A DNA stretch of 64,000 nucleotides from Desmodesmus armatus (taxonomy: Eukaryota > Chlorophyta > Chlorophyceae > Sphaeropleales > Scenedesmaceae). The position numbers and the translations under genes were made by a program. Of the stretch, positions 42,001-55,100 are shown in pieces. The stretch lies in contig VIIQ02000559.1 in assembly GCA_007449985.2 (NCBI GenBank), positions 588,501-652,500 on the forward strand, read 5' to 3'. Under the pieces are notes generated by a model. It made no database searches and was not told the DNA's origin. It worked only from the letters and a program-made list of their open reading frames with translations. Position 1 is the first letter of the stretch; each line of letters begins with the position of its first letter.

Positions 42001-44129
42001 ATGCCTGCCTTCTTGCTGATGGAAATGCCTGTGTCACCCCCAGTGAAGCTGATGCAGTCGACTGCTGGGTGGGTGGTCAGGTAGTCACCAATCTCTGAAC
42101 CCTTGCCTGCACCCAGGACACACAGCACAGCACGTCATAGCACGGCACAGCACAGCTTAGTGCAGTTGCAATGCCTGTGTCACCCCCTGTGAAGCTGATG
42201 CAGTCGACGGCTGGGTGGGTGGTCAGGTAGTCACCGATCTCTGAACCCTTGCCTGCACCCAGGACACACAGCACGGCACAGCACAGCTTAGCGCGATGGC
42301 AATGCCTGTGTCACCCCCAGTGAAGCTGATGCAGTCGACTGCTGGGTGGGTGGTCAGGTAGTCACCAATCTCTGAACCCTTGCCTGCACCCAGGACACAC
42401 AGCACGGCACAGCACAGCTTAGCGCGATGGCAATGCCTGTGTCACCCCCAGTGAAGCTGATGCAGTCGACTGCTGGGTGGGTGGTCAGGTAGTCACCAAT
42501 CTCTGAACCCTTGCCTGCACCCAGGACACACAGCACGGCACAGCACAGCTTAGCGCGATGGCAATGCCTGTGTCATCCCCAGTGAAGCTGATGCAGTCGA
42601 CTGCTGGGTGGGTGGTCAGGTAGTCACCAATCTCTGAACCCTTGCCTGCACCCAGGACACACAGCACGGCACAGCACACGTCATATGCATTCGACGCCGT
42701 CCCAACCCTGCCTCCCAAACCCTAAACCCTGAAATCAAACCAGACCCTGTGAGCAGCTGCTTACCGTCACCACATTGACCACACCGGCGGAACACCCGCT
42801 GCAGCAAAACATGCAAGCATGTGCATTCTGCGCCGTTTCAACCCTACATCCTAAATCCTCCACAGTGAAACCACACCAGACCCTGGTAGCAGCTGCTTAC
42901 CAGTCACCAGATTGACCACACCGGGTGGGACACCTGCTGCTGCAAAGCATGCAATCATGTGCACGCCCGCCACTGCTCCCTGGCTGGGGGGCTTGAGCAC
43001 CACTGTGTTGCCTGCCATGAGCGCAGGAGCCAGCTTGCTGACTGCAAGGTTCACTGGGTAGTTGAAGGGAGGGATGGCCAGCACAACACCCAACGGGACC
43101 TGCACAGAGCAAAGAGTGGGTGCAGAGGGAGGGCGCGTGAGGAAGTTTGTTTATTGAAAGTGTGAGTGGGTGCGTGAGTATTTGAAGTGTGAGTGTGAGC
43201 ATGATTGTCCATTTAATGCAGATTTGCAGCGATAATGCATGGCATTGACATGGCAGGATTGTAGGGAGTCCAACCTGACAGGACGCCAGGGGAGGGGGGA
43301 ACCGGGGTTTCCCAACTGCACCCAGTCATTCCTACACGAGCAATGATGTGTTGCTGAATCATGACGGGTTGAGTGCAGGGGTACGATTGCACCATTAAGC
43401 AAGTGCAGGAAGTATGGTTGCACCGCTAGCAAAAAACATGCATGTCACGCTGCAGTGGCCCTTACCTTGGAAACCAAGCACAGCTTGTTCCGCTTCTGGC
43501 CTGGGAACGAGTCTGATGTGAGCATCTGGCCCTCTCCCAGAGACCTCAGGCCTTCCTCTGCTGTGTAATCAATGAGGTCTGCTGATCGCACCACCTCAGT
43601 CACACTGTCCTTTGCTGGTTTGGCGATCTCCTTGACCAAACAGTCTGCCATGGGCTGTGCATGCTGCCTCATGATACCTGCGACCTTATGGAGGTATTCC
43701 GCGCGCTTCCAAAGCGGCGTTTTGGCCCATGTCTGCTGCGCTGCCTTTGCTGCTTTGAAGACTGCATCAACCTCTGCCTGAGTGCAAGCTGTAGCAGCAG
43801 CAGCAGAACAGGACCAATTAGCCTGGATTTCGCAGATGTGCCGGCTGCATGCATGCTGAATTGCTCAGACGAAGCGATATTGGAGCAAATATCCGTCTGT
43901 CAAGGGCGCACACTGCAGAGGCCGTTTGCTCAGCAGTAGTAGCGCCTTGGGGGCGACTGTGTGTAACCCACTACTCACCCTGCACTGCATAGTCCTTCTC
44001 CTGCGTTGAGGGGTTGGTCACAGGGACGGATTTGCCAGATGTTGACTCCAGCCACTGCCCATTGCTGTAAAACTTGTACACGCCGCTCGCCCCCTTGATC
44101 TCTGCATACACATCCTGACAGGAAGCCAT
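39002..44129 (-). CDS. gapN: NADP-dependent non-phosphorylating glyceraldehyde-3-phosphate dehydrogenase (ALDH11 family), with a frameshift
   Basis: It oxidises glyceraldehyde-3-phosphate to 3-phosphoglycerate with NADP in the cytosol (EC 1.2.1.9), making NADPH without ATP. Exons: 43979-44129, 43466-43788, 42901-43099, 41950-42106, 41394-41520, 40748-40898, 39479-39707, 39002-39160 (TAA). Restored length is 498 aa, against about 496 for plant GAPN. Start ATG at 44129 ([13 protein letters not shown]). Motifs: [54 protein letters not shown], catalytic Glu in MELGGKDA, catalytic Cys in [21 protein letters not shown], and [20 protein letters not shown]. The exon at 40748-40898 is 151 nt, but its flanking phases need 152; the frame is lost in [16 protein letters not shown] at a GGG run (40838-40840), where the family reads on. 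This is either a consensus error or a disabling deletion. There are many partial exon copies in introns. Confidence 0.92.
39783..40330 (-). repeat. Five upstream copies of GAPN exon 7 5' edge
   Basis: The acceptor and first ~50 bases of exon 39479-39707 ([14 protein letters not shown]) recur at about 39785-39850, 39900-39957, 40018-40076, 40140-40200 and 40265-40325, spaced 110-130 bases and separated by CAGCACAGCACAG tracts. They decay with distance from the true exon; several keep an AG acceptor. Confidence 0.92.
40523..40590 (-). repeat. Downstream copy of GAPN exon 6 3' edge
   Basis: About 60 bases matching 40737-40800 ([16 protein letters not shown] and donor CGGTGAGTG) recur 210 bases downstream in the gene sense, with the donor sequence kept. 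Confidence 0.9.
41258..41322 (-). repeat. Downstream copy of part of GAPN exon 5
   Basis: It matches the inner part of exon 41394-41520 ([19 protein letters not shown] region, 41400-41462), lying 140 bases downstream in the gene sense. The surrounding intron (CCTAAACCCC, CCCTCACTCTCTG) is repeated too. Confidence 0.85.
42107..42690 (-). repeat. 131-bp tandem array: four extra copies of the GAPN exon 4 5' edge
   Basis: Each unit carries the intron end (GCTGTGTGTCCTGGGTGCAG), an intact acceptor and the first ~90 bases of exon 41950-42106 ([20 protein letters not shown]... to GDTGI), then switches to intron. The spacing is about 146 bp to the first extra copy and then exactly 131 bp. The last three copies differ by about one base, which means very recent amplification. 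The functional copy is the most 3' one in the gene sense, because only it continues to the donor. Confidence 0.95.
42764..42830 (-). repeat. Downstream copy of GAPN exon 3 3' edge
   Basis: It matches the exon end at 42901-42960 ([18 protein letters not shown] plus donor GTAAGCAGCTGC) about 135 bases downstream, with the donor context changed from ACTGGTAAGC to GACGGTAAGC. Confidence 0.85.
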
Positions 44130-46263
44130 CTCTGAGTAGTGGCGGTGTACAGATGCTCGCAAATTGTTAAAAGGCGAAGGAGCCGCGCTGAGGACAAGGG
44201 CGACTGAGCGACAGAGGTGGTAGCACTGAGCAGTAGCAGTGGCCCCAGCAGCAACAAGGATCATGCGCCAGAGCACCCAGAGAAACAGCCAAAAGCAGAA
44301 ATACGTATTCCTTGCCACCTACGGGCCTGGGCTTTGCGTCCTTGCTTAGCAGTGCCGGTTTGACTGGCACTGTGGGTCAAACTGACTGCACAGCGATCAC
44401 TGTGACAGCGATGCACCAGACTTGCAATGCAAGGCTCACTCAGGGTCCCTGTTGGAAACAACGACAGCAACACAAGCTGTGTTGGCAAAGACGTGTCTCA
44501 CACACAGCTTGGATTGAGACGAAGCTGTTGACCTGCAGTCATAGGTACTGAACTGAATGCAACTGCTGGTTGTGTGCGTGCGTCTGGGATTTGAGCCGAT
44601 GGCATACAAGCGCCACAGCACTTACCTCTGCCCCAACCACGGCAGCCCTTACGTGTGGCACTGTGCCATAGGCAGCAGTACCAACAAGGCCAAGGCCATC
44701 TATGCTTGCACACTCACTCAGTGAGTATGCATGCTCAGTGTTCAGTCACTTGTCACTGCCCAGTGTCAGCCCTTTGTGTTTATGCCTATCTCAATTTGCT
44801 TGTATTCCTCTCAATCCAATCACTCAGTCTTTGTTCTGGCAATCCACTGTCCCTGCCAATGCTGCAGCCAACCGCATGGGTAGCTTGGTTTGCGCACAGC
44901 CGCTTCACACCTCATCTCCACTCCTCCATGTCCATGTGTGTGCAAGCATACTTGTGCATATACGCGGTACGCTGACACCCCCCCCCCCCCACCACCACCA
45001 CCACTTGCATCTGATATCCTGGCAGCTCCAGTTACACATCAATACATACATTTGACGCACACTGGAGGCAAATGGTGCAGCAAACAACACAGCCAGGTTC
45101 AGTCGCTCGACAGCAGCGTGCATTAGTCATGCATTAGTCATGACAAGGCGCCATGATCAAGACCACAACAACAAGCCCTGAGCCTGCCTCCTCTGCAGGT
45201 AGAGGCTCACTGTCAGCCCACACCCTCCCTCTGTGGACCACACTTGACCCCCTCAGGCTCACACAACCCAAAGACCCTTATGCCTTGTGTATGCGAAACA
45301 CCTTGCAACTGCTGTGCGTGATATGCACTGAAATCCACGGACAGCCGCGGCAGTGAAGACACCCCCTGTCACACAGCAGTCTGCGCTGCTTTGCAGCAGC
45401 CGCTGCAGCTGTCTGACAAGGCTTCAGAGTGTCTGTACAACCCTGGGGGTACATGTGGTCTCTTGTTTGTATAGCTTTGTGCGGAATGTGAGACACACAT
45501 GCCCCCGCACTGGTACTGCACTTCCAGTGTCAACACTGCACTAACAAGGCAACCTGTCCTCTGATGGCCAACCCGGTACCCTTCCCAACACCCAACACCT
45601 TCCACATCAACAACCGCCCGCACATGCAGATGCACTATCCCTCCCCAGCCAAACCCTCCCGTCGCACACCACCACCACACAAACTTACACCTGTGCAGGG
45701 TACCTCCTGCCCCGGGACCCTCTGCACACCCTCCACACGCAGTGTGGGGCAATGCAAGGCCTTGCCATATGCCTCAACGTGCAGCCTATGGCCGTGCCAA
45801 TGGCCGTGCCAAGACCAACGACTTGCACAAGCGGCAGCAGTTAACAGCACCTGATCAGGTCCTGTGCCACATAAGTCCCGGACCGACCCCCCATAAAGAG
45901 ACCCCGCGCATGCGCAAGCATGCCGATGCCACCATCCCACCTGTGGCAAACCAGCTTGCGAGACCGTCAAACCCCCAGTAGCCGCGAGTGCTTAGCAGCA
46001 GCCTCAGAGAACGGGCGCAACAGCAGCCTGCAGTGCTCCTGCGCATCACTGCTCAAACCCAAGTCTGCCCCAGCACACACGACACACTCGCTGCTAGCCG
46101 CCCCATTCCAAGCAACCCTGTAGGACTGTAGGAGATCGCACATGCCCCAAAAATTGCCTGGACACCCCCAGGAGCTTCGCCATGCTGACACAGGCTGGCT
46201 GCCTGGCAGCGCTGCCGTTGCCGTGTGTGCTGATGACTTCCGCGAATCAGCCGTAAAGGGGGT
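44130..46263. other. Intergenic region between GAPN start and VAP end
   Basis: GAPN promoter side and VAP 3' flank. It contains a poly-C/(ACC)n tract at 44979-45004. Open frames on both strands lack support; I see no RNA gene. An in-frame extension of the GAPN frame exists upstream of its ATG but looks non-coding. Confidence 0.5.
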
Positions 46264-48800
46264 TTAGTCATCGCGAGACACCACCCGCTGCAGCGCAGGC
46301 ACGCCCCCTGACTGCAGGAAGTGTCCCACAAGGAAGGCCAGCACAGCCACGATCAGCAGCGGCAGCATGGAGCCAATGCCGCCGACGCTGCTGCTTTTGC
46401 TGCCTGCTGCACCACCAGAGCGGGAGGCCTTGTCCAGCTGCGGCATGGATGATAAGGAACGCGGGCGGCAGCGGCACAGGCGAATGCAAAGAAGAGGTTA
46501 GGCAAAAACAGCAGCAAGCCGGCTGCACCAGCCATGCATGACTAAAATGTCAGCTTGAGCGCACAGCTGAGCAGTGTGGACTGTTACAGCCACGCTCCGA
46601 GCACCCATTCCCACCACCTGGCAGGGCGGCGTGTCCAGCACTGCAACCTTTTGGGAAAGCACGCATGAGGGCTGTGAGGCGAGGCTTTTTCAGCTTCGAA
46701 AAATGTCGGCTGGCAACTTTGCAATTGTGCACCACAGTTGCTGATGGTTGCTGATGCTGTAATGACCCACCTGGCTGCGCAGGTCAGCCCTCTCTGCCAT
46801 CAAGCGGTCCAGCTGGGCCTTGAGGGCGCGGTTCTCCTGGCTCAGGGAGGAGGCATCGCCTGAACACACCACGCAGCAACAGCGACGACCGCACAGGATG
46901 TATGTCGGTCAAAGTCTGCTTATGCTTGTGTCTTTATTGGTACTGCACTGACGCTAGACGCCCCAAAAGGGTAAGAGCAGGACCTCTGCTGCAGTCTGAT
47001 GGATTTCACAGATGCACGCCTGCCTTCACTCAAGCACCACAAATGCTCCCTCTCTGCACCGGGGCTGAACTTTCTCTCCCGCTGTAGCATGCCTGTGTGC
47101 TACGCGGGCCCACAACCCTGCCTCACAACCCCTGCCCAACAAGCCTTGGATGGCACGCTTCAACAGACAGCATTGCCTCTTCAGACATGCGTACCTGTGC
47201 CCATTGCTGCTGCTGGGTGGATGGCATCGTGCCCGCCTGCCGAGGCTGTGCCGGTCCTGGTGCTTTCACTGTCATCCTGCTCGTTCACCTCAGGCACCGG
47301 TGAGGGTGGTGCAGGTGGCCCATCCAGCAGCACCCTGATCTTTGTGTCCTGCGCACATGAAGCAGCAGCGCCAGCACAGAGCACCGGCAGGATGGTTTTT
47401 AACACAGATGGTGTGCACAGCGGTATCCTTGCGTCTCGGCAACGAACACCCACGTCGCCTGGTGACACATAGAATCAAATACAGAGGGCTGTCCAACAAT
47501 GCACACACTATGCCGTACACAGCAGCACACTCCGATGTAATGACTGCTGCTGCTGCCCAGCACACCAGCTGCATGCTGAGACCTGGCAGTACGTCCCACA
47601 ATTCACACTGCCGATGCTGTGCCATAGAGCCAAGATGCTGGTTTGCTCGGCAATAAACTGTCCTGCAACGTGTGACTGTGTTCACGCACCCTGACACCCC
47701 TTGGGCCTTGAATGTGTCCTGAGTCAGCTCCTGCAACACATGTCAGCACAGCACGGCATGCAAGTGAGACATGCCTACAAGGGACAACGCTGTGTGGCGG
47801 CAGCTGAGCATGTGCCCGTGCCCAACCATGCACGCTGCAAACCTAGCCATTGGGCCCCCTTTCCTGCTTCACATATCCCGTGCTGACCGGGTAACAACTG
47901 CTGTTGTGCTGGTGCCAAAAATGTGGCGTGCATGATGCATTGCTGCTGGTTGCTGCGCAACGATACTGGTGCGCCCTGTTCTGACTGATCGTCCAGCATT
48001 GCCTCCCCTCCTCCTCATCCTTCGCACACCCCCCTGCGTATCTTCAACCTGCACAGCCACCATACCTCTCCAGGGTCCATAGCCTTGACCTGCACCAGAA
48101 ACTTGTCCTTGCACTGAGCCAAGTCTGCTGGCACCTCCTTCTGAGCCTGAGGGAAGAACAGCAGCAGCTGTCAGTTGCACACCAAGTACTAGTACCATGG
48201 CATTTGCAGCACCTGCCCCTGCAAGGGCGTGGCTGCAGACAGGCTGTCAAGGAAACATCCAACTGTGACAGCAGCGTACCTGCATGATAACCTGCACGTT
48301 GGCAGTGCCCTTTGCCTCCACGATGCCCTGCACAGCAAACATGTATGGTCAGTAGTAGGACAGCTGGGGTGCGAGGCAGCAACTGCTGTGCCAACTGCTG
48401 GGGCCTGCTGAGGCTGGGGTCAGTCTGGGGACCAGCTTACCGAGCTGGGACGCACGACATACTTCTTGGGTGTTGTGGTCTTGACCTGCACGATAGGATT
48501 CCGTTTGTGAGCGTTGGTGTCCCACAGCACAGCCAAACCAACCTCAGCCTCGATGTGTGGGGGGTTACCAACCTTGAAGGCCAGGCGCTCGTCAGAGGGG
48601 TTGAAGATGGTGATGGCAGCGGGCAGCTGCTTGTTTAGTTGGACTGCGAGCAGCCAAACACGGCTTCAGCACAGGTCTGTTGTGAGCACGGTGGGGCACT
48701 GACATCACGCTGCCACGAAGCGCGGCAGTTGGCAATCCATCATAGTCTTACATCTAAACTTGAGCTCTGCTGGACTGATGTCCGCCTGCAGCTCAGCCAT
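46264..48800 (-). CDS. VAMP-associated protein (VAP27-like), ER tail-anchored
   Basis: Nine exons in consistent phase, 247 aa: 48752-48800, 48573-48643, 48441-48485, 48280-48327, 48066-48146, 47698-47730 (33 nt), 47195-47348, 46771-46859, 46264-46437. An N-terminal MSP domain (about residues 1-120) has LKFRFQLNKQLPAAITIFNP and the FFAT-binding region VKTTTPKKYVVRPSSG, then an acidic linker (EVNEQDDSEST), a coiled coil (SQENRALKAQLDRLMAERAD) and a C-terminal membrane anchor (MLPLLIVAVLAFLVGHFL) with a short tail. VAPs tether the ER to other membranes and the cytoskeleton by binding FFAT-motif proteins. The canonical Cys in KKYCVRP is Val here. Length and domain order fit plant VAP27. Confidence 0.93.
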
Positions 48801-49105
48801 GTTGGACCTGGCTAGATCAGAGAAGCGAAGAAGAGGTTCTGTTCAGCCTTGCTCTGTTTGATGCAGTCTGCGGCCTACAGCACACTGCTATACACCAGAA
48901 GCTTGTCGCCAAGGGTCTAGCAGAAGTGTTGGGAAAGGGGTGACTAACCACTTAGTCAAGTGAGCAGCTGCTCCTCCAGGAACTCTGTTGCAGGCACTCA
49001 AGCCAGGCCACAACACAACACGATCTTCTTTTAACACACAACACCCACATACAAAATCCCAGCGCGCTGCACAGACAGATGCACCCTTGCCACACGCACA
49101 AGCAG
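48801..49105. other. Short intergenic gap, VAP promoter side
   Basis: 305 bases between the WD40-like gene stop and the VAP start codon, both on the minus strand. It must hold the upstream gene's 3' UTR and the VAP promoter. No motif stands out. Confidence 0.5.
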
Positions 49106-52100
49106 TCACAGCAGCTGCTGCACAACATCACGTGGGCTGGGCCAGGCTGGCAGCAGCAAAACCTGTGGGTCAACAAAACCCTGCTGCCAGTCCTGTGGCC
49201 TGAACAAAGTGTCCATGCAGGGCTTGATGCTGCGTGACGCCACCCAGTGAGCATCCAGCTGCTTCTGCACCAACCTGGAGTGCAACAGCAGGACAGCACA
49301 AGGTTCAGCAAGAGTAGCACAGGCTGGTGATAGCACTTTTTGAATGAAGTTCCCAGCAAGCACCGTTCCGAGCGCCTGCCGCCCCGCCCTAAACTTCTTT
49401 CTTCATTGAACACTGGACGGCACCATACAACCAAAACTCGTGCCGACACCCATTTCCCCTGTGTGTATGCTTGCTAGGTAGGAAACAGCCTGGCAACCTC
49501 GCACCTGCTGTGCCCGATAGCTGGGCTGCAACGCAACCTAGCACCTTCGTTTTGATAGCTGGCCTGCAACTTACTTGGGTGCATGTGTGGGCGTGGGGAC
49601 GTCCCTGAGGTCAGCTAGTGCCTCGTAGCTGTACTGCTGCTGCTGCAGAGGCAGGTCAAGGTCTGCCAGCCTGGCAACTGCCAGCTTGAGCGCTGCAGGG
49701 CCTAGGGGGTCAACTGTGACATCAGGTGCCCGTTCAGCTTCCTGCACAAGTAGCAGGCAGCAGCGGCAGGGTGGGGAGGGTGGGTGTTGGGAGGGCGACT
49801 GGCATGTCAAGGTGTGGCGTCATGCAGGGTGGTGTGGTGTTCTAACTCAGAGGCTACGCGGGTGCTGTACTCCTGCTGCCGCTGCCGGGGAAGCACAAGG
49901 CAGTAGAGAGAGGGTGCGGTGCCGCCGTGGGACCTGGGAGGGTGCAACAACACTTGGCAGAGTTAACCGCCATGGTTGATGTGTGTCGGCACATGACATA
50001 TGGCACGTGTAGCATCACAACCTGACTGCATGCGGCGTTACACCACAATCCCAGAAGACAATTCCGTGCAAACTGAGCAGGGAACACCCAATTGTCAAGG
50101 TCTTCAGGCCAAGGGCCAGGAATGGTGTGGGAATGCGACGCACACAGCTCAGAGGTACAGAGCATGCCGCAAAGTATCCAAACCAGGACCGATGGGATAC
50201 ATTTAAAACAGGTTGCAGATCACTCTTTCACGCTTTGTTGTGGATGTGCTGGTAAAAGAACACGCACACATGCGCTAGTACACAAACCACACTGCGGCCT
50301 ACCCACGTGCACTCATGCGCACTCAACATCGACATTCCCATCCGATGGTTGCTGATGATGGACTGCCGATGCTCGCAAGTAGCTGAGGACTGAATGCAGA
50401 TGCTCGCCGCCCCCCCCCCCCCCTGCTCTCGCGCACCTGGATCTTGGCTGCCAGCAGCCGTGAGCTGTTCTGCACTGCAGCCGCCAGAGGGTGGTCACTT
50501 CCAGGCAGCACACCACCAGCCACCCCAGGACCCCGCTGCACTCCTGGACCAGCTGCTGCCACCGGAGCACCTGCCCCTGTCATTGCTGCCGCTGCCGCTC
50601 TTTGCTGCTGCTGCATCGCCAGCGCTTCCTGCCGCCTTGCGGCCAGCCTTTCTTTCACACTCAGGGGCGCTAGCCGCTGTGTGTCCCGCTGCCTTGGCGC
50701 GCTCTGCTGCTGCTGCTGCCTTGGCTGCTGCTGCTGCAGCTCCCCACCACCTTCGACCAGCTGGTCGGCCACTGTCTGCTGCACAGCACCTGCTTGCAGT
50801 GGCTCTCCCAGCCCCACACCAGCTCTAGCCCCTGCAGGCCGACTGCTTTTGCGCAAGGCAGCAGCTGGGGGGCCCTGTGCACTGCTGCTGTAGCTGCTTT
50901 GGGTGTCTGCTGCTCTATGAGCAAACAGCCGGCCGGGTGGTACACCCAAGCCCACCCCCATCTGGGCTGCTGGGTGCTGGGGGAGCTGCTGTCCTGCTGC
51001 TGTGCGCTGTTGCAGCAGCATCGTCGGCAGCTTCCTTGGTTGAGGCTCAGGCTCTGAACTCGGCGCAGCTGCTGCCATGCCTGCAGCTGCAGGCACTGGC
51101 CGCACACAACACGTACCAGCTGCCGCCACTGCCGCTGCTGCTCCTGCTGCTGCAGCTTTTGGTGGTGGACCACTCAGCAAATTGCTGTGTTGCGCACCGC
51201 CTGTTGAGGAACCTTCACGGTACAGCTGCTGCTGAGAACCAAACTGCTGCTGCTGCTGAGCCTCTTGACGTCGCTGCTGCTGCTGCTGCTGAATATCCGG
51301 CGGCGGCTGCATATTGCTCCATTGCTCTTGCTGCAGCATATGCTGGAATGATGACTCAGATGGCAGCTCACCATCAGTCACTCCTGTGAGGCCGCCAGCT
51401 CTGTGGGCCACCTGGGCCCAACTATCAGCTTGCGCTGTCGCTGCATCCCGCTCCTGCTGCTCTTGCTGCTCCCGCCGCTGCTGCTGCTCTTGGTGCTCCC
51501 GCTGCTGCTGCTCTTGCTGCTCTCGCTGCTGCTGCTCTTCCTCCTGTTGCTGCTGCTGTTGCGCCAGGAGCTGCTGCTCCTCACGCAGCGACTGTGCCAA
51601 TGCTGCCAGGCCTGGTGCTCCTGCAAGGCAGACATAGCCAGCAACACACCCCAAGTGCATCAAGGGTCTGCAGCTGCACTGCTAGTTGACTTGCGTCACA
51701 CACCGTAGGCTAAGCACATTCACTGACACGCATGTTCACCTTGCACACCCTCTCACAGCCACCAAGTAAGTGCACAGCACCCAGTTCTGCCATCAGTAAC
51801 ATACTTCCATAAAAACCGAGTGCATGAAACTCATGGACTTGATGCACTTGTTGGCACCCCAATCCCGCTTATGCGGCTGATAAGCAACCTCAACCACCCA
51901 CCAGGCACACCTGATGGCAGGGATGGGCTCCAACCAGCGCCACCACCAGCAGCAGCGTCAGCACCCCTCCAGCTGCGCATGCCAGGGAGCGTCTGCGGCA
52001 GCCGCAGCCCAGAGCTGCCAGCCGCAGCTGCTGCTCCTGGTGCTGTATCACTCTGGGATGCTGAGGCTGCTGACTGCACGCGCCCGTGCGACCCTGCTGC

Positions 52101-55100
52101 CTGCGCTCGGCCTGAATGCTGCTCGTGCTCCTGCTGATTGCTGATCTCAGCATGAATCTTAGCTGTGCCATCAGCAGCAGATGCGTCTGCGCTTTTTTGC
52201 ACGGCTGCTGCTGCTGGGGTAGGCGCTGTGCCGGCACTGCCACCACCAGCAAGCTGCCCTGCTGCTGCAGCAGGTGCCGTCATCCCTGCTGCTGTCATCC
52301 CTGCCAGCAATGCAGCGAGCTCGGCATCCAAAGACGGCCCAGCAGCAGCAGCGATGGCGTCTGCAACCTCTGCCAGATCGCGCTCCGCAATGTTCAGCAG
52401 TAGCGCCTCGTCCGCCTCCTCCCGCTTGCTACTGCTGCTGCTGCAGCCGTCGCTGCTGCGCGCATGCGCATCAGCCTGCTGCTGCTGCTGCCGGTCTGAG
52501 CTGCAGCCAGCACTCAACACAGCAGCTTCAGATGCCGCTGGTGGCGGCGCAGCAGCAGTGGAAACGCGTCCAGTTTCTGCAGCTGCTGTTCGGGCCGCAA
52601 AGCCACCGAGCTTTGCTGCAGTGGGTGCTCCTGCCTGTGCAGGCGAGCTGCTGCTGCGCGCTGCTGATATGAGCCGCCGCTCAGCTGTCAGGACCTGAGC
52701 TGGGCCTACTTGTGGCACCACGTACAGACGCAGCACCTGGAACAAGACAAACAGGACGACTGTTCAGCGGCATTTGCAGCAGCAGCAGTAGTACCTGCCT
52801 CTTTGTGGTGCTGGACGTGACCTTCATGAAACACTGGCTTGTCACTACATCTGCTGCTGCACGGGGCATTGACTATTTGTAAGCTGAAGGCACATAGGCT
52901 GCATGGCTGCTTGGATCAAATCAGCGTATTGATCCTGAATGTGACGTATTGACGCATGGTAGCTTGCAGGTGATGTTGATGAAAGCGCAACCGGGTTGCA
53001 GCTGGCAGTGCACACCTGGCTTGGGTGCAGCTGCTTGCCATGCAGCAGCTGCAGTTCGCTGCTCGGCAGTACAGCCAACCCTGCCGGCATGCTGCACAGG
53101 CTCCACTGGTGCCACAGCAGCAGCTCCGGCAGCTGCTGCTGCTGCATCAGCAGCGGCGGCAGCAACGCAGCTGGCCCGCTGCTGCTGTCAGCGACTTGGT
53201 AGAGGCTCACCGCACCAGGCTGGCCCCCTGCTGCTACTAGTGCAACAGCATCTGTGCCCAAAAGCTGAGCAGCAGGGCTCGCTACAGCCAGGGTTGTGCC
53301 ATCTGGACTGAAGGCCAGCTGTGTGTGGGTGCCAGGGGCGATGAGGTTGCCTGTGCTGTGCACGATGGACCACGGCTGGCTGCCGTGCTGTGCTGTGCCG
53401 AACACACACAGCCAACCGGTGCTGGAGGCAACAGCTAGCAGGGTGCGAGACTGCTGCCTGGTTGCTCCAGGCCCTGTTGATCAGTAGCAAGGCAGGCAAA
53501 GATTCAGGGACAGACAGACAAAAATGCAGGCAGACAAACAGAGTCAGTGACAAGCAGCCATGAGATTCCAACTTCAAGAGCACGCACAGCTGCAGCCAGC
53601 CACTGCCATGTGAATGGCCCCAGGCAGCACTTGGGCTGCACACATCAATCGCACACATGGCTTCCAAACCAGCTTGGCAAGCCAACCGACTCACCAGGTG
53701 CACCCGCTGCTGCGATCGTTGTGCTGCCGTTGGGTGCATCCCAGGCCCCTGCTGGCAACACACCCCCTCCATCCGGGCTCAGTGGGCCCCCAGGTGCCAG
53801 GTTCGCAACAGCCAGCACATCAGAAGCCCCCCCCCCCTCCCACACACACTGGTTGCCACTCATGTGTCAATACACCTGTCCCCTTCTCTGCTACCTGCTC
53901 AGCCAGCATGCCGGCTGCAACCAGTGCATCCAAACCGCATGACTCACCAGGCGTGGTGCTTGCTGCTGCAATCTTTGTGCTGCCGTTGGGCGCATCCCAG
54001 GCCCCTGCTGGCAGCACACCCCCTCCATCCGGGCCCAGTGGGCCTCCGGGTGCCAAATTCACACCAGCCAGCACCTCAGAAGGTAGCCAGGCAGCCATGC
54101 ATTGGACAGGACCCGGCCCCGCCATCAGCCGCTGCACTGCCAGCAGGCGCCCTGAGGCGATGTCGTACATGGTGACAGTGCTGGAGCTGCAGCCGACAGC
54201 CACCTGTAGCGGTGTGACACAGCGGCATATGTGGTTGGGATCTCAGGAACAGCAGGGTTTGCGAGGAGGTGTGTCAGCGGGGAGTAGCCAAGGTGCTTGC
54301 TGGTGGGAAGCGGTCAGTTGGTGGCTGTCTTGAGATCAACTTGTCTTGTGGCTGCCAGCAGGCACCCCGTTGCGATGTCGTACATGGTCACAGTACTGGA
54401 GCTGGAACCAACAGCCACCTGTAGAAGTGGCGGCAAGGCATACAGCTGAAAGCGGTGGCAGGGGATCTCCCTCACAAGCCCTCTGCTGCAACAGACTTGC
54501 ACAAAAACATGGGTGAGCGCTGCAGCAGCCGACGCAAACAACACTGCGGCAGCGCTGAGGTGAGCGTCTGTGAATGCAGGTTTGAGGGCCAGAATGATTT
54601 GCCGTGCGCGCGTGTTTGATAGGGCGCACCGTACAACATGCCACAGGGAGTGCCAGCTTACTGCCGGCTGCCAACATGCCGCCTGTACAAAGCTGTGAGT
54701 GCTCCTGGTGATCTCAGCACTGAATACTGTTTTGACGTCATTTTTGTCAGTGTGCTGTCCCCAGCACAAGAAGCTCCCCCCCAACAAAGGCAACGGCGCT
54801 CACCAGGAGGGGCCCCAATGTGGATATGGCTGTGATGGCGCCATCCGGCAAAGTGACCACATCAGCCAGCTGGCCGTCAGACAGCCGCCAAAGTTTCAGC
54901 ACACCAGCTGAGCAACCGCTGAGCACGAGGTTGCCGTTTGTGTGAATGCAGCCCACAGGTGCTGTCGCCACGAATACGAGAGGTGTTAGGTGCATTGCAG
55001 GAAAGGCGGGCAATCCACAGGCAAGTCAATACGCTATCACAACTCATACAGGGTCCACTAGGTTTGTGAGGGCAACTACTGCTAAGACACAGCTGCGCGT

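Noticed and set aside
42107..42690. CRISPR-like array
   Set aside because: Regular 131-bp spacing, but the units are contiguous copies of an exon edge plus intron, with no unique spacers, in a eukaryotic gene.
44127..44318. Upstream in-frame extension of GAPN as an organelle targeting peptide
   Set aside because: The extension begins with a non-ATG codon and is hydrophobic and Trp-rich, unlike a transit peptide. Plant GAPN is cytosolic and starts at the equivalent of [10 protein letters not shown].
51430..51640. CTG/GCT-rich plus-strand frames (poly-Leu/Cys) opposite the WD40-like gene
   Set aside because: They are the reverse of the Gln-rich coding exon, which has consistent phase with its neighbours.
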